58,120 nt of DNA from contig NZ_SDZL01000010.1 in NCBI RefSeq assembly GCF_004210735.1, forward strand, positions 1 through 58,120, written 5' to 3'. A model generated the notes under the pieces. It was not told where the DNA came from, ran no database searches, and was given only the letters and a program-made list of their open reading frames with translations. The translations under genes and the position numbers were made by a program. Positions 11,861-22,237 of this stretch are shown here, in pieces (positions within the stretch are counted from its first letter, which is position 1; every line of letters starts with the position of its first letter). This DNA is from Brevundimonas sp. (GTDB taxonomy: Bacteria > Pseudomonadota > Alphaproteobacteria > Caulobacterales > Caulobacteraceae).

Positions 11861-11888
11861 AAAAAGGGCCGCCTCTCAGGCGGCCCTT
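11861..11888 (-). terminator. Terminator of the small secreted-protein gene
   Basis: AAGGGCCGCCT (11864-11874) pairs with AGGCGGCCCTT (11878-11888) around a CTC loop. A run of T follows on the minus strand (forward AAAAA at 11861-11865). Confidence 0.88.
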
Positions 11889-11907
11889 GGGCGAGATGGA
11901 GAAGCGC

Positions 11908-12483
11908 TTATCCAGCGGTGGCGGCTCGCGGCGCCAGCCCGGCATCCTCCAATGTCGCAGGAGGCGTCGTTACATCATTGCGAATCCGGCGCGCTGCGTG
12001 CTCGCATCGACCGGGCAGGCCGAAGAACAGGCCGAAGGCCTGCGCTCTTGCGGGCTCATCGGTCAAAGCCATCAGCGGCCCCCATTGAGCCGTAGCCGAC
12101 TCCGCAGCCGCCTGAGCTTCCGTCAGCACCCGACTCGCTTGGCGGGTCCGTGCGACATCCAGCGCGGAGCGAAAATCTGTAGCTTCGAGCCGCCCGAGTC
12201 GGATGATCTCGGCGTCCAGTGGATCGGCGTCCGTCAGCGTTTCGCCCAATGCGATGTGGCCCCGAACGAGAGCCTCGCACCACGCCACAAAGGGGTAGTC
12301 GGCTGAGGGCGCACCTTTGGGAAGGTCATAGGAATAGGCGACGGCCTCGCGAATGCGCTGACTGTCAGCGGTCTCGGCAGACGAGGCTGTGGCGATCGGC
12401 ATGTCGGCATCTTGAGCGAGGACGCTTCTGGGGGCGGCGATCGCCAGGGCCAGAAGGGCCACGGTAAGCATCGTCTTGCGCAT
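11908..12483 (-). CDS. Hypothetical secreted protein between two TonB receptor genes
   Basis: A 191-aa protein I do not recognise. From ATG 12483 it begins with a signal peptide (MRKTMLTVALLALAIAAPRS, cleavage after VLA). The mature part is helical and rich in Ala, Glu and Arg, with two Cys (WCEAL and GRCEH). There is no lipobox, membrane anchor or known motif. The start is uncertain: there is no strong Shine-Dalgarno, and an ATG four codons later is possible. It has its own terminator and sits between two receptor paralogues on the same strand, so it may be a periplasmic partner of them. That is inference from position. Confidence 0.7.
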   Translation of the reverse strand: MRKTMLTVALLALAIAAPRSVLAQDADMPIATASSAETADSQRIREAVAYSYDLPKGAPSADYPFVAWCEALVRGHIALGETLTDADPLDAEIIRLGRLEATDFRSALDVARTRQASRVLTEAQAAAESATAQWGPLMALTDEPARAQAFGLFFGLPGRCEHAARRIRNDVTTPPATLEDAGLAPRAATAG

Positions 12484-12580
12484 GAAGGAATGATTTCTCT
12501 GGTGACGGACGTCGAGCGTCCCCTGTTCGGCTGCCCGTAACGCTTGAGGAGACGAATGGTTTTTATGGGGCGCCATTCGG

Positions 12581-12616
12581 AGAAAAGAAAAGGCGACGAA
12601 CCAGAGGTTCGTCGCC
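12581..12616 (-). terminator. Rho-independent terminator downstream of TonB receptor 2
   Basis: GGCGACGAACC (12592-12602) pairs perfectly with GGTTCGTCGCC (12606-12616) around AGA. On the minus strand it is followed by TTTTCTTTTCT. It is the second of two tandem hairpins after this receptor. Confidence 0.92.
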
Positions 12617-12625
12617 AGAAGCAAG

Positions 12626-12651
12626 AATGCCGGCGCTTACGCGCCGGCATT
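12626..12651 (-). terminator. First hairpin downstream of TonB receptor 2
   Basis: AATGCCGGCGC (12626-12636) and GCGCCGGCATT (12641-12651) flank a TTAC loop. The stem is identical to that after receptor 1, but there is no good T tract here. It may protect mRNA ends or be an ancestral duplicate of the other terminator. Confidence 0.6.
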
Positions 12652-12681
12652 CCATTTTAGGCCTGGTTGTCCGTTTCGTTC

Positions 12682-15600
12682 TTAGAACGAGTAACGGATA
12701 CCCAGATAGGCACGACGCGGAGCGACCCAGGCGTTGGCTTCCTGGTAGTCGAAGTCGGCGCTGCCAGCCCGGTTGGTGAACTCCGACGTCGCGGACTGTT
12801 GATCCAGGACGTTGAAGATATCGGCGAACAGTTCGACTTCGCCGAACGACAGGTCGAGGGTGTATGTCGCCCGGACGTCGAAGGTATAGTACGACGGGCC
12901 GGTTTCCGAGCCGGTGAAGCCCGGCGACAGCCACGTCGATTCCGTACCGCCCCAAACGTAGGCCGGGTCGCGCGGACCGGCCACGTAGCCGTAGAGGTAC
13001 GAGACCGGCGTATAGACCGCGCCGCTGTTCCAGTTGAACACGCCCGCCACTTCGAGGCCGAAATCGAACTCGTAGGCTGCATACGCCTTGAACAGGTGCT
13101 CGATGTTACCCGGCAGCTTACCCCAGGCGTTCGGAGCGCGCGGATCCAGGTAGATGAAGTCACCCTGAACGCCGGCGTTGCCGTCGGAGCTGGAGTTACC
13201 CTCGGCCTGGTTCCAGGTGTACGAAACCTGTCCGAACCAGTTGTCGGTGCGGAACTTCGTGAGCGTCACTTCAACGCCCAGATAGTCACGCTTGCCGCCC
13301 GCCAGGGTGCCCAGAACATAGTTGATGTTACCGGCCTGCACGTCGGCGATCTGCTCTGCACTCAGCCCGAAGTAGTCGTAGTCCAGGAACAGCGGGCCGC
13401 CCGGAGCGGCGTTACCGTCCGCGCCCGTGTTGGTCGGGTCCGAGTACACACCCAGATCGTAGTCTTCGAAGATCTGACGCGTATCGCGCTTGGTGGCCGT
13501 CACCGACAGACCGATGTCACGACCGAAGGTGGTCGAATAACCGATCAGGAACTCGTCGGTGTAAGGCGTCTTGGTGCTGGGCGCGAAGATCGAGTCGAGG
13601 ACCTGGGCGCCGCCGCGGGTGCGGAAGGTGACCCAGTTGCCGCCGATGTTGATCTGTTCTTCGTCAACCGCGCCCGACAGGCTGCCGGCGAAGGCGGTCA
13701 TGTCGTTACGCACGGGGTCGTAGTAGCGGCCGACGAAGCCCCAGACCTTGCTGCGGCCATCGCCCAGCAGATCGTAAACGACGCTGACGCGCGGAGCCAG
13801 TTCCCAGTCGAAGGTGAACAGGTCGTTGCCGTTGGAGTCGATGTGAGTCCACTCTTCAGCGCGAACGCCGGCGTTCACCGTCAGCTGGCCCATCGTCCAG
13901 GTGTCCTGGAGGTAGAAGGACTGACCTTCGCTGCCGACGGCGTTGACGCCGTTCTGCGTGCGCAGCGAGCGGTAGGCGTTGATCTGGTTGCCCGGGTTGC
14001 CCGCCGTGTTCGAGAAGGTGATCGCGCTGATCTCGTCCGGGGTCAGTACGCCGTCGCCATCGTCGATGAGGGCGTAGATGGCTGCGCGGTTTGCGCTGGC
14101 GTTGATGCCATCGATGATCCGCGCCCGGTCATCATTCGAAAACACCGAGGCCGTGAAGATCGGAGTGTCTTCATCCTCGGGGTCCAGGCCGAACACCAAC
14201 TGCTCGAAGGTGAAGCCCGCGTAACGGTCGGAGATCGAGTTGTAAGTTACGTCACCCGACACGGTGCCTTCGACAATATTGTCGCTGGTCGAACGGGTAT
14301 AGCCGGCCTTGATGGTGTGGCTGCCGAACGAGGTGTCGAGGAAGTATTCGGCGCTGATGCCCCACTCATCACGGTTGCGGTTACGCAGCGTGCTGGCACC
14401 GGCGCCGCCGATGTTAGCTTCCTCATAGGTATAGGAGGCGTTGTTGAGGAACTGCACGTTGTTGCGGACCGAACCGTCAGCCGCAACCGTGTTCAGCTCG
14501 GACTCGTGCTTGAAGTAGTAGGCGTTGAAGATCAGATCACCCCAGGTGCGGGTGTAGTCGATCTTGTAACGGTCGCCGCCCTGCTCCTGGGACGTGTCGC
14601 GATAGTTACGGATCGAAGCCGTGGCGCTGCCGGTGATTTCGCCCGGATCGGTCAGGTAGGTGGCGGTCAGACGATCGTCCGGCGTAATCTGCCAGGTCAG
14701 CTTGGCGAAGCCATACTCGAAGTCCCGCTCGACGGTGCGCTGCAGTTCGCCCGTGGTCCGGTTCAGCACGTCGTCTTCACGATGCGTTTTCTGATACGAA
14801 CCGAAGAACCACAGACGGTCGCGAAGGATCGGCCCCCCCAGGGTGACGGCGGTGTCGTAGGTCGAGAAGCCGGCGGACTCGCCGTGCTTGTCCTCGGCCA
14901 CCAGGCTGTCGTTCTGGAAGTAGTAGTTGACCGAACCGGTCCACTCGTTACCGCCCGACTTGGTGATCACGCGCGAGATCAGCCCGGTGCCGCCTTCGTA
15001 CTCAGCCGGCGCGCCGCCGGTGATGACTTGCTGTTCCTGAATGATTTCGTTGTTCAGGTTGGCGCCGAAGGTGCCGGTGACCGGGTCGGTCACGTTCACA
15101 CCGTCGATGTAATAGACGTTGTCCGACGACGATCCCACAACACCGGTGACCGACGAGTTGATGCCCGACTTGGACGACGGGTTGGAACCCGGCTTCACGC
15201 CCGGAACCAGTTGCAGGTAGCTCTGATAGCTACGGCCGGTCGGCAGCGATTCCACTACGTCCAGCGTCAGGGTGGTGGCGACGGTCGCCGAGGTGACGTC
15301 CACAGCGGCCAGCGAGGTGCCGGTCACGATGATGTCATCGACGCTCGCGGCGCCCAGCGAATAGCCCAGGGCCAGCTCGCGGCCCGACACGACGGCCACG
15401 TTGCTGGCGCTGAAGGCGTCATAGCCTGCAGCGTCGATCTGGACAGTGTAGTTGGTGGCCGGGTCCAGACCGGTCAGACGGGCGCGGCCTTCCGCGTCGG
15501 TCGTTCCCGTGCGAGTGACCAGGCTGCTGGGCGAGCTGACGGTAACGTTGGCGCCCGCAAGCGGCATGCCGTCCGAACCCGCGACCGAGACACGCAGGGT

Positions 15601-15735
15601 GCCGGTCTGGCTTTGCGCCATGGCGGTGGTCGGCGCGAGCAGGGTTACGGCCGGTACGGCCGTAAGCGCCAGAAGCGCAGCGCCGCCGATCATCGTCGAC
15701 TGCAGCAAACGCTGACGAATGGTATGGGTTTTCAA
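12682..15735 (-). CDS. TonB-dependent receptor, Oar-like, with carboxypeptidase-regulatory-like domain (paralogue 2)
   Basis: A 1,017-aa outer-membrane receptor, clearly paralogous to 8503-11520 throughout (shared NDSLVAEDKH, GFSTYDTA, RDRLWFF and the AWVAPRRAYLG end). It starts at TTG 15735 behind GGAGG with an 8-base spacer. The signal peptide ends near AMAQS. Next are the carboxypeptidase-like domain, the TonB-box-like VDDIIVTG, the plug with SRVITKSGGNEW, and a barrel ending in LGIRYSF with terminal Phe. Residues 557-568 form an EF-hand-like loop (IDDGDGVLTPDE) at the same place as in paralogue 1. The ligand is unknown. Two tandem hairpins follow the stop. Confidence 0.92.
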   Translation of the reverse strand: MKTHTIRQRLLQSTMIGGAALLALTAVPAVTLLAPTTAMAQSQTGTLRVSVAGSDGMPLAGANVTVSSPSSLVTRTGTTDAEGRARLTGLDPATNYTVQIDAAGYDAFSASNVAVVSGRELALGYSLGAASVDDIIVTGTSLAAVDVTSATVATTLTLDVVESLPTGRSYQSYLQLVPGVKPGSNPSSKSGINSSVTGVVGSSSDNVYYIDGVNVTDPVTGTFGANLNNEIIQEQQVITGGAPAEYEGGTGLISRVITKSGGNEWTGSVNYYFQNDSLVAEDKHGESAGFSTYDTAVTLGGPILRDRLWFFGSYQKTHREDDVLNRTTGELQRTVERDFEYGFAKLTWQITPDDRLTATYLTDPGEITGSATASIRNYRDTSQEQGGDRYKIDYTRTWGDLIFNAYYFKHESELNTVAADGSVRNNVQFLNNASYTYEEANIGGAGASTLRNRNRDEWGISAEYFLDTSFGSHTIKAGYTRSTSDNIVEGTVSGDVTYNSISDRYAGFTFEQLVFGLDPEDEDTPIFTASVFSNDDRARIIDGINASANRAAIYALIDDGDGVLTPDEISAITFSNTAGNPGNQINAYRSLRTQNGVNAVGSEGQSFYLQDTWTMGQLTVNAGVRAEEWTHIDSNGNDLFTFDWELAPRVSVVYDLLGDGRSKVWGFVGRYYDPVRNDMTAFAGSLSGAVDEEQINIGGNWVTFRTRGGAQVLDSIFAPSTKTPYTDEFLIGYSTTFGRDIGLSVTATKRDTRQIFEDYDLGVYSDPTNTGADGNAAPGGPLFLDYDYFGLSAEQIADVQAGNINYVLGTLAGGKRDYLGVEVTLTKFRTDNWFGQVSYTWNQAEGNSSSDGNAGVQGDFIYLDPRAPNAWGKLPGNIEHLFKAYAAYEFDFGLEVAGVFNWNSGAVYTPVSYLYGYVAGPRDPAYVWGGTESTWLSPGFTGSETGPSYYTFDVRATYTLDLSFGEVELFADIFNVLDQQSATSEFTNRAGSADFDYQEANAWVAPRRAYLGIRYSF

Positions 15736-15952
15736 GTGGTGGTCCTCCTGAGACCGGAAGACGCCCCGAGAAGGAAACGCCGCCGGCTACCGATATCCGC
15801 AAGCCCCGATGCCCACAGATTGGTCGAAACCTTAGCGAGTGGCTTCAACGGGCGCAGCAGAATTACTTAGATGCAATGGATTAGTCTTTACGCTGTCGCA
15901 AAGACGCCACACCGGGTGGGCATCCACTGTTTTCACAGGATTATTTTTCACT

Positions 15953-16363
15953 ATGCACGAACCTAAGCAGCTGGATTTCGCCACATTCGCCTCAGGCCAG
16001 CTCACGCCCGCTGATGTTCCGCTGTTGCAGGAACACGGCTTCGCCTCGTTGGTGAATCATCGGCCAGAGGATGAAGAGATCGGGCAACCCGCTTCGGAAG
16101 CGATCCGTATCGCCGCCGAGACCGCAGGGTTGCGCTATGTGCATCTGCCCGTTTCCGGCATGCCCGACGCCGTCGCCGTCCAGGGCACGGCCGAGGTGCT
16201 CGCGGCCTTGCAGCCGGGCGAGAAGGTGCTGATGTTCTGTCGGTCTGGGATGCGCTCTACGGCGGCCTGGGCTCTGGCCCGGCGGTCACAGGGCGCCGAT
16301 CCGGATACGCTGCGCGAGGCGGCGGCGAATGCCGGCTATGATCTGTCGCGTCTGCCGCTCTAG
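15953..16363 (+). CDS. TIGR01244/DUF442 family phosphatase-like protein
   Basis: A 136-aa cytosolic protein of the DUF442 family, related to dual-specificity phosphatases and to the N-terminal domain of Blh sulfide-metabolism proteins. The active-site loop FCRSGMRS places the Cys nucleophile at 96 and Arg at 101 (CX4R). The N-terminus (ASGQLTPADVPLLQEHGFASLVN) and HLPVSG are family hallmarks. ATG 15953 gives normal family length; the only purine-rich match, AGGA, is rather far upstream. The substrate is unknown. There is no sulfur-metabolism gene nearby. Its stop shares CTAG with a small convergent lipoprotein gene. Confidence 0.82.
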   Translation: MHEPKQLDFATFASGQLTPADVPLLQEHGFASLVNHRPEDEEIGQPASEAIRIAAETAGLRYVHLPVSGMPDAVAVQGTAEVLAALQPGEKVLMFCRSGMRSTAAWALARRSQGADPDTLREAAANAGYDLSRLPL

Positions 16364-16509
16364 CGGGCGACTGCGGCGCGGGCCGCATAGGGCGCGGCCG
16401 GTTCCGGCGTGCAGGAGGCGACGATCAGTTGCGTCGCCATGAGACACAGGAGCGCGGCCGCGATGGGTTGGAGCCGATTTGAAACAGCCAGGGCAAGGGA
16501 AACGGCCAT
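16360..16509 (-). CDS. Small putative lipoprotein, 49 aa
   Basis: A short gene read from ATG 16509 to a TAG at 16360. TGGAG lies 8 bases upstream of the ATG. The product has a basic/hydrophobic stretch and a lipobox LIVASC (Cys33), then a short Ala/Pro tail (TPEPAAPYAARAAVAR). Its stop shares CTAG with the convergent DUF442 gene, an arrangement seen at three other gene pairs in this window. The long n-region before the hydrophobic core suggests an internal ATG at Met24 might instead be used. The function is unknown; entericidin-like or other small envelope lipoproteins are possible. Confidence 0.45.
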   Translation of the reverse strand: MAVSLALAVSNRLQPIAAALLCLMATQLIVASCTPEPAAPYAARAAVAR

Positions 16510-16590
16510 GATCGGGACTCCAGGGCGACAATTCCCCTGTCACCGGCAAGGTCCGGGCCGCATGGGGACGAGCCGCATGGGGACGGGCCG

Positions 16591-17505
16591 GTGAGCGCCG
16601 CCTCCATTCCCTATGTGCGCGACTTCGCGTTCGAGTACGGGCGTAGCGACCGGGTCTCGCCCCTGATCCGGCGCGTGATCGCGCGCAATCCCGGGCCATT
16701 CACCTTCACCGGGACGGGGACCTATATCGTCGGCGGCGATGCGCCAGGCGGAACGGTGGCGGTGCTGGATCCCGGCCCGCCGGATGACGCGCATCTGGCG
16801 GCGCTGCTGAAGGCCGTGCGCGGCCAGACCGTCAGTCATGTGCTTGTGACCCACACCCACCGGGATCACGCCCCCCTCGCCCGCCCCTTCGCCGAGGCGG
16901 CGGGCGCTGTGGTGCTGGCGGCCCGGCCACCGCGCACGCTGGTTCATGCCTCAGGCGGCACGCACGAGGATGACGACGACGACTTTCACCCCGACCGCAT
17001 CCTGGCCGACGGCGAGCGGATCGCCGGCGACGGCTGGACGCTGGAGACGGTAGCGACGCCCGGGCACGCATCAAACCATCTGGCCTTCGCTCTGCTGGAG
17101 GAGAACGCCCTGTTCACGGGCGATCACGTCATGGGCTGGTCGACCACGGTGGTGACGCCGCCGGACGGGTCGATGTCCGACTATATAGCCAGTCTGGAAA
17201 AGGTCATGGCGCGCGGCTTCGACACCCTGTGGCCGACGCATGGTCCGCCGATCCGTCAGCCCGGTCCGTTTCTGGGGGCCTATCTGGCCCACCGCATGGA
17301 GCGCGAGGCGCAGATTATCGCGCGACTGAGCGCCGGCGACCGCACCATCGCCCAGATGGTCCCGCGCCTTTATGCGGCTGTCGATTCCCGGCTGTGGCCC
17401 GCCGCCAGCCTGTCGGTGCAGGCGCATCTGATCCGACTGGTCGAGACGGGCGTCGTCATCGCTACCCCTTCGCCGACGCTGGACGCCGACTACGTTCTGA
17501 TCTGA
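16591..17505 (+). CDS. MBL-fold metallo-hydrolase, LACTB2-like
   Basis: A 304-aa cytosolic metallo-beta-lactamase-fold enzyme. The zinc motif THTHRDH is at 87-93, with later ligands in TPGHASNHLAF, TGDHVMGWS and the C-terminal THGPPI. After about residue 240 a winged-helix-like tail (AQMVPRLYAAVDSRLWPAA) resembles LACTB2 proteins, which cleave RNA or hydrolyse thioesters. The start is GTG 16591 after GGGGACGGG. Upstream, a 14-base unit GCCGCATGGGGACG is repeated in tandem. The substrate is unknown and the gene is not in an obvious operon. Confidence 0.85.
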   Translation: MSAASIPYVRDFAFEYGRSDRVSPLIRRVIARNPGPFTFTGTGTYIVGGDAPGGTVAVLDPGPPDDAHLAALLKAVRGQTVSHVLVTHTHRDHAPLARPFAEAAGAVVLAARPPRTLVHASGGTHEDDDDDFHPDRILADGERIAGDGWTLETVATPGHASNHLAFALLEENALFTGDHVMGWSTTVVTPPDGSMSDYIASLEKVMARGFDTLWPTHGPPIRQPGPFLGAYLAHRMEREAQIIARLSAGDRTIAQMVPRLYAAVDSRLWPAASLSVQAHLIRLVETGVVIATPSPTLDADYVLI

Positions 17506-17509
17506 CGGT

Positions 17510-18241
17510 TCAGCCCGCCAGTTCAGTCGCGATCCGGCGCGCCAATTCGCAGGCCACAGGCCCCTGCGGACGATCATCGCGCGCCGTGACCCGGACATCG
17601 GTCTGACCCGGGCGGATACGGATCACGGCGTCGTGGGCGAAGCCGTACCAGAAGCCTTCATGATAGCCCTCGGCCCGATACGGCGCCGTGCCGACCACAT
17701 TGAAGCCAGCCGCCGCCAGCGCCGCCGACGCCTTTTCAGGCGCGACCTGGCTGGGGATCGACACCAGACCGGGACAGGCGGCTGCCGTGCCCGACACGGT
17801 CGTGGCGCCGGCAGTCTGACGCGTCGTCTGGGCAAGGCGTGAATAGGGGGGCGTATCCGCAGGGCTGCTGGTCACATCGCCCGGCGCATTCGTCGCCAGC
17901 CGGCCTTCCTGCCATGACAGCACGCCGACCGAGCCGCCGGCGAGGATCAGGGCCGCCAACGCTGAGATAAGGCTGCGACGCCGTTTCAAGGCCAGCAACA
18001 CCGCGACCAGCGCCGCCGCCAGCCCCGCAAAGGCCAGGATACGCACGAGGCGAAGGCCCAGCAGGTCATAGCCGACGGCCAGGTCCAGCGCCCCGAACCG
18101 TGAACCCAGGGCGCCCGCGAACGCGACCAGCGGCGCCAACAGGGTGATCGCCAGCATCCATCGGATCAACGCATCACCGCCCTTGCGCGCCCGGGGGCGG
18201 CTGGGGGTCGGCTTAGCCTCGGCGGTCTCGCCCGTCGGCAT
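17510..18241 (-). CDS. DUF1499 domain membrane protein
   Basis: A 243-aa protein with a short basic N-terminus, three hydrophobic segments (about residues 28-45, 60-85 and 90-110) and a soluble C-terminal DUF1499 domain (ACPGLVSIPSQ through EGFWYGFAHDAVIRI to DVRVTARD). DUF1499 has no established activity. It starts 6 bases after the stop of the acyl-CoA ligase gene, so the two are very likely cotranscribed. A link to lipid metabolism is possible but rests on position only. The stop is 4 bases from the convergent MBL gene. Confidence 0.82.
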   Translation of the reverse strand: MPTGETAEAKPTPSRPRARKGGDALIRWMLAITLLAPLVAFAGALGSRFGALDLAVGYDLLGLRLVRILAFAGLAAALVAVLLALKRRRSLISALAALILAGGSVGVLSWQEGRLATNAPGDVTSSPADTPPYSRLAQTTRQTAGATTVSGTAAACPGLVSIPSQVAPEKASAALAAAGFNVVGTAPYRAEGYHEGFWYGFAHDAVIRIRPGQTDVRVTARDDRPQGPVACELARRIATELAG

Positions 18242-18247
18242 GGTCAG

Positions 18248-19891
<1,644 letters not shown>

Positions 19892-20125
19892 GTCGTTCCC
19901 TCGTCTGCGCCTGATTGAAGACGGCGCTTGCAGTCACGCTATCTAGGTGATCGGCGATAAGCAACGTGACGCAACGGAAACGCGGCCGACGTGGAACGGA
20001 ATTGCCAAATGGCCCTGCCCAGCCGCTCCATGTGCAATCCCTTTGCCCCGCGCCTCATTGTCCGCAGGCGTGGCCAATCGTCGCCGTCGCCCCTAGAACG
20101 CAGTATCGCAAGCGCAGAGGCCTTC

Positions 20126-20773
20126 ATGACTGTTCTCGTCGCCATCACCGGCGGATCCGGCTCGGGCAAGAGCACCCTGGCCGAGGCGCTGATCGCCGCC
20201 CTGCCCGCCGGGGATGCAGTGCTGCTGCGCGAGGATTCCTATTATCTGGACGCGGCCGGCCTGCCGGATTTCGACGCCGACACCTTCGACTTCGACGACG
20301 TCGCCGCGCGCGATCACGACCTGTTGGCCCGGCATCTGTCGGAACTGCGCGCCGGGCGCGGCGTCATCGCGCCGGTCTATTCCTTCATCCACCACGGCCG
20401 CGAACCGGGTGGAGAGCCGATCGCCCCCGCCCCGGTGGTGGTGGTCGAGGGCGCCCATATCCTGTGCACGCCCGCCCTGGTCACGCTGTTTGATCTGCGC
20501 GTCTTTGTCGACACCCCCGCCGATATCCGTTTCATCCGACGACTGCTGCGCGATCAGACCGAACGGGGCCGCACGGCCGATTCGGTCATCGGTCAGTACC
20601 TGGGCACAGTGCGGCCGGGACATGAGCGGTTCACCGAACCGTCCAAGACCCACGCCGATTTCGTCGTCGCCGACACCACCGCCGCCGTCCGGTTAGAGGA
20701 TCCACAGGCCGTTGTGCGCCTGGTCGCGCCGGTTCTGGCGCATCCCTTGTTGGCGCCCTTTGTAACCGACTGA
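20126..20773 (+). CDS. Uridine kinase family P-loop kinase
   Basis: A 215-aa cytosolic nucleoside/phosphoribulokinase-family protein. Walker A GGSGSGKST is at 9-17, the substrate region is REDSYYLD followed by DTFDFDD, and VVVEGAHILCTPAL is the core strand typical of Udk. The lid has Arg-rich RFIRRLLRDQTERGR, and PSKTHADFVV matches the Udk C-terminal motif. It likely phosphorylates uridine/cytidine for pyrimidine salvage. ATG 20126 is chosen because the P-loop then starts at residue 9. It is shorter and more divergent than enteric Udk, so another small-molecule substrate is possible. Confidence 0.82.
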   Translation: MTVLVAITGGSGSGKSTLAEALIAALPAGDAVLLREDSYYLDAAGLPDFDADTFDFDDVAARDHDLLARHLSELRAGRGVIAPVYSFIHHGREPGGEPIAPAPVVVVEGAHILCTPALVTLFDLRVFVDTPADIRFIRRLLRDQTERGRTADSVIGQYLGTVRPGHERFTEPSKTHADFVVADTTAAVRLEDPQAVVRLVAPVLAHPLLAPFVTD

Positions 20774-20833
20774 GGTAACTGGTCTTTGCAAAGATGATGA
20801 CTTGCGCGCTTTGCGCGAGAGCGTAACCATACG

Positions 20834-20852
20834 CACTCATCCCGCGTGAGTG
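20834..20852. promoter_or_regulatory. Inverted repeat upstream of the TetR gene (possible operator)
   Basis: CACTCA (20834-20839) and TGAGTG (20847-20852) are separated by 7 bases and end just before the TetR start. The same 83-base spacer also holds CTTTGCAAAG (20784-20793) and CGCGC-TTT-GCGCG. Operator function is inferred from position. Confidence 0.35.
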
Positions 20853-20856
20853 TGAC

Positions 20857-21501
20857 ATGGCCAGTGACCATCCATCGCCAGACACAGCATCGGATCCGCG
20901 CCTTCCGCTGATCCTGCGCCATGCTCAAAGTCATTTCATCGCCGAGGGATATGCCGGCGCCCGGATGGAGCTGATTGCGCGGGCCGCCGGGGTCTCGACA
21001 GCGACCCTCTACGCCTTCTTCGCAGGCAAGTCGGAGTTGTTCGCCGCCGTCATCGACGAAGTCGCCACCGAATTCCGCGCTCATATGAGTCGCGTGAAGG
21101 CGCTGGACGGTGATGCCCAAACCCAGCTGCTGCAGTTTTCCGAAGCCTACGCCGCCTTCATGATGGACCCGTTCGTCCAGTCCATCCTGCGACTGGTGAT
21201 GGCGGAGCGGGTTCGCTTCCCCGACCTGGCTGATGATTTCTTCGAGCGCGGCAGGCGTGATTTCGGCGGCTTGCTGATCGCCGCTGTCCTGCGACTTAGC
21301 GAGAACAAGACCCTGGATATCGAAAAGGCGACCCAGGCGGTCGAGCAACTGCTCGGGATGATCGAGCACCCCACCTTCGTCGTCCCCTTGCTGGGCGGCG
21401 CACCAAGGCGGCCGGATCGAAAAGCCTCGGAGATCGCGCGAGAGGCTGTCATCACCCTGCTGGCGCGCCATGCGCCTGAGCTTGCGCCGCCTCAGGGATA
21501 A
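20857..21501 (+). CDS. TetR/AcrR family transcriptional regulator
   Basis: A 214-aa repressor-type protein. The N-terminal helix-turn-helix spans about 20-65 ([20 protein letters not shown], then [21 protein letters not shown]). The C-terminal ligand domain is helical, with [24 protein letters not shown] resembling AcrR-type C-terminal families. The ligand and targets are unknown; no efflux genes are adjacent. Short palindromes in the 83-base upstream spacer suggest autoregulation. The end overlaps the convergent pdxH gene by 10 bases. Confidence 0.88.
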   Translation: MASDHPSPDTASDPRLPLILRHAQSHFIAEGYAGARMELIARAAGVSTATLYAFFAGKSELFAAVIDEVATEFRAHMSRVKALDGDAQTQLLQFSEAYAAFMMDPFVQSILRLVMAERVRFPDLADDFFERGRRDFGGLLIAAVLRLSENKTLDIEKATQAVEQLLGMIEHPTFVVPLLGGAPRRPDRKASEIAREAVITLLARHAPELAPPQG

Positions 21502-22166
21502 AGGCGCGCCCGGCTCCAGCCGTCCCCGGCCCGCGCATATTTCACGCGATCGTGCAGCCGGAACGGCCGGTCGCGCCAGAACTCGATCTCTTGCGGGACC
21601 AGCCGCCAGCCGGTCCAGCGATCGGGACGCGGCACGTCCTGCCCCTCGAACCGCGCCGTCTCGCGGGTGACAGCGGCCTCAAGCGTTGCGCGATCATCCA
21701 GTGGACGGGACTGGTCCGAGGCCCAGGCGCCGATGCGGCTCTCGCGTGCGCGGCTGGCGAAATAGGCGTCCGCCTCGGCGGTCGATACCGCCTCCACCCG
21801 CCCGCGCACGCGCACCTGACGACGCAGGGTCTTCCAGTGAAACAGCAAGGCGGCCTGCGGATGCGTCGCCAGTTGCCGTCCCTTGGCGCTCTCCTGATTG
21901 GAATAGAAGGTGAAGCCCCGGTCATCGACATCCTTCAGCAGCACCATCCGGCAATCCGGCAGGCCTGCGGCGTCTACGGTAGCCAGCGCCATGGCGTTGG
22001 CGTCGTTCGGCTCATGGGCGCGGGCGTCGGCCAGCCAGTCCACGAACAGACCGAACGGATCATCGCGCTCGAATGCACTCTCGTCCGCATTGGCCGCCAG
22101 GGCGGCGGCATAGTCACGCGCATACTCTTCGCGGCTGGGACTGGGAGGGATGACAACGTTCTTCAT
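21492..22166 (-). CDS. pdxH: Pyridoxamine 5'-phosphate oxidase
   Basis: A 224-aa FMN-dependent enzyme that oxidises pyridoxine/pyridoxamine 5'-phosphate to pyridoxal 5'-phosphate. Family motifs are clear: the FMN-binding [18 protein letters not shown], the [17 protein letters not shown] segment, [15 protein letters not shown] residues ([11 protein letters not shown]) and the C-terminal [13 protein letters not shown]. Length matches E. coli PdxH (218). ATG 22166 is the natural start. It is divergent from the sensor kinase gene and convergent with the TetR gene. Confidence 0.95.
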   Translation of the reverse strand: MKNVVIPPSPSREEYARDYAAALAANADESAFERDDPFGLFVDWLADARAHEPNDANAMALATVDAAGLPDCRMVLLKDVDDRGFTFYSNQESAKGRQLATHPQAALLFHWKTLRRQVRVRGRVEAVSTAEADAYFASRARESRIGAWASDQSRPLDDRATLEAAVTRETARFEGQDVPRPDRWTGWRLVPQEIEFWRDRPFRLHDRVKYARAGDGWSRARLYP

Positions 22167-22237
22167 ATCCTGATTATAGTGGAGCCTTCCCCGCCGGTGA
22201 AAGCGCCGCGCCCTTCAGAATTTCGTTCCGGACCCCG

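Larger units (their letters stand above)
11521..11907. other. Intergenic leader of receptor 1 plus terminator of the upstream small gene
   Basis: This 387-base stretch contains no gene I can support. It holds the receptor-1 ribosome binding site, a candidate minus-strand promoter at 11653-11681, an AT-rich segment around 11700-11830 and the terminator at 11861-11888. Confidence 0.6.
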
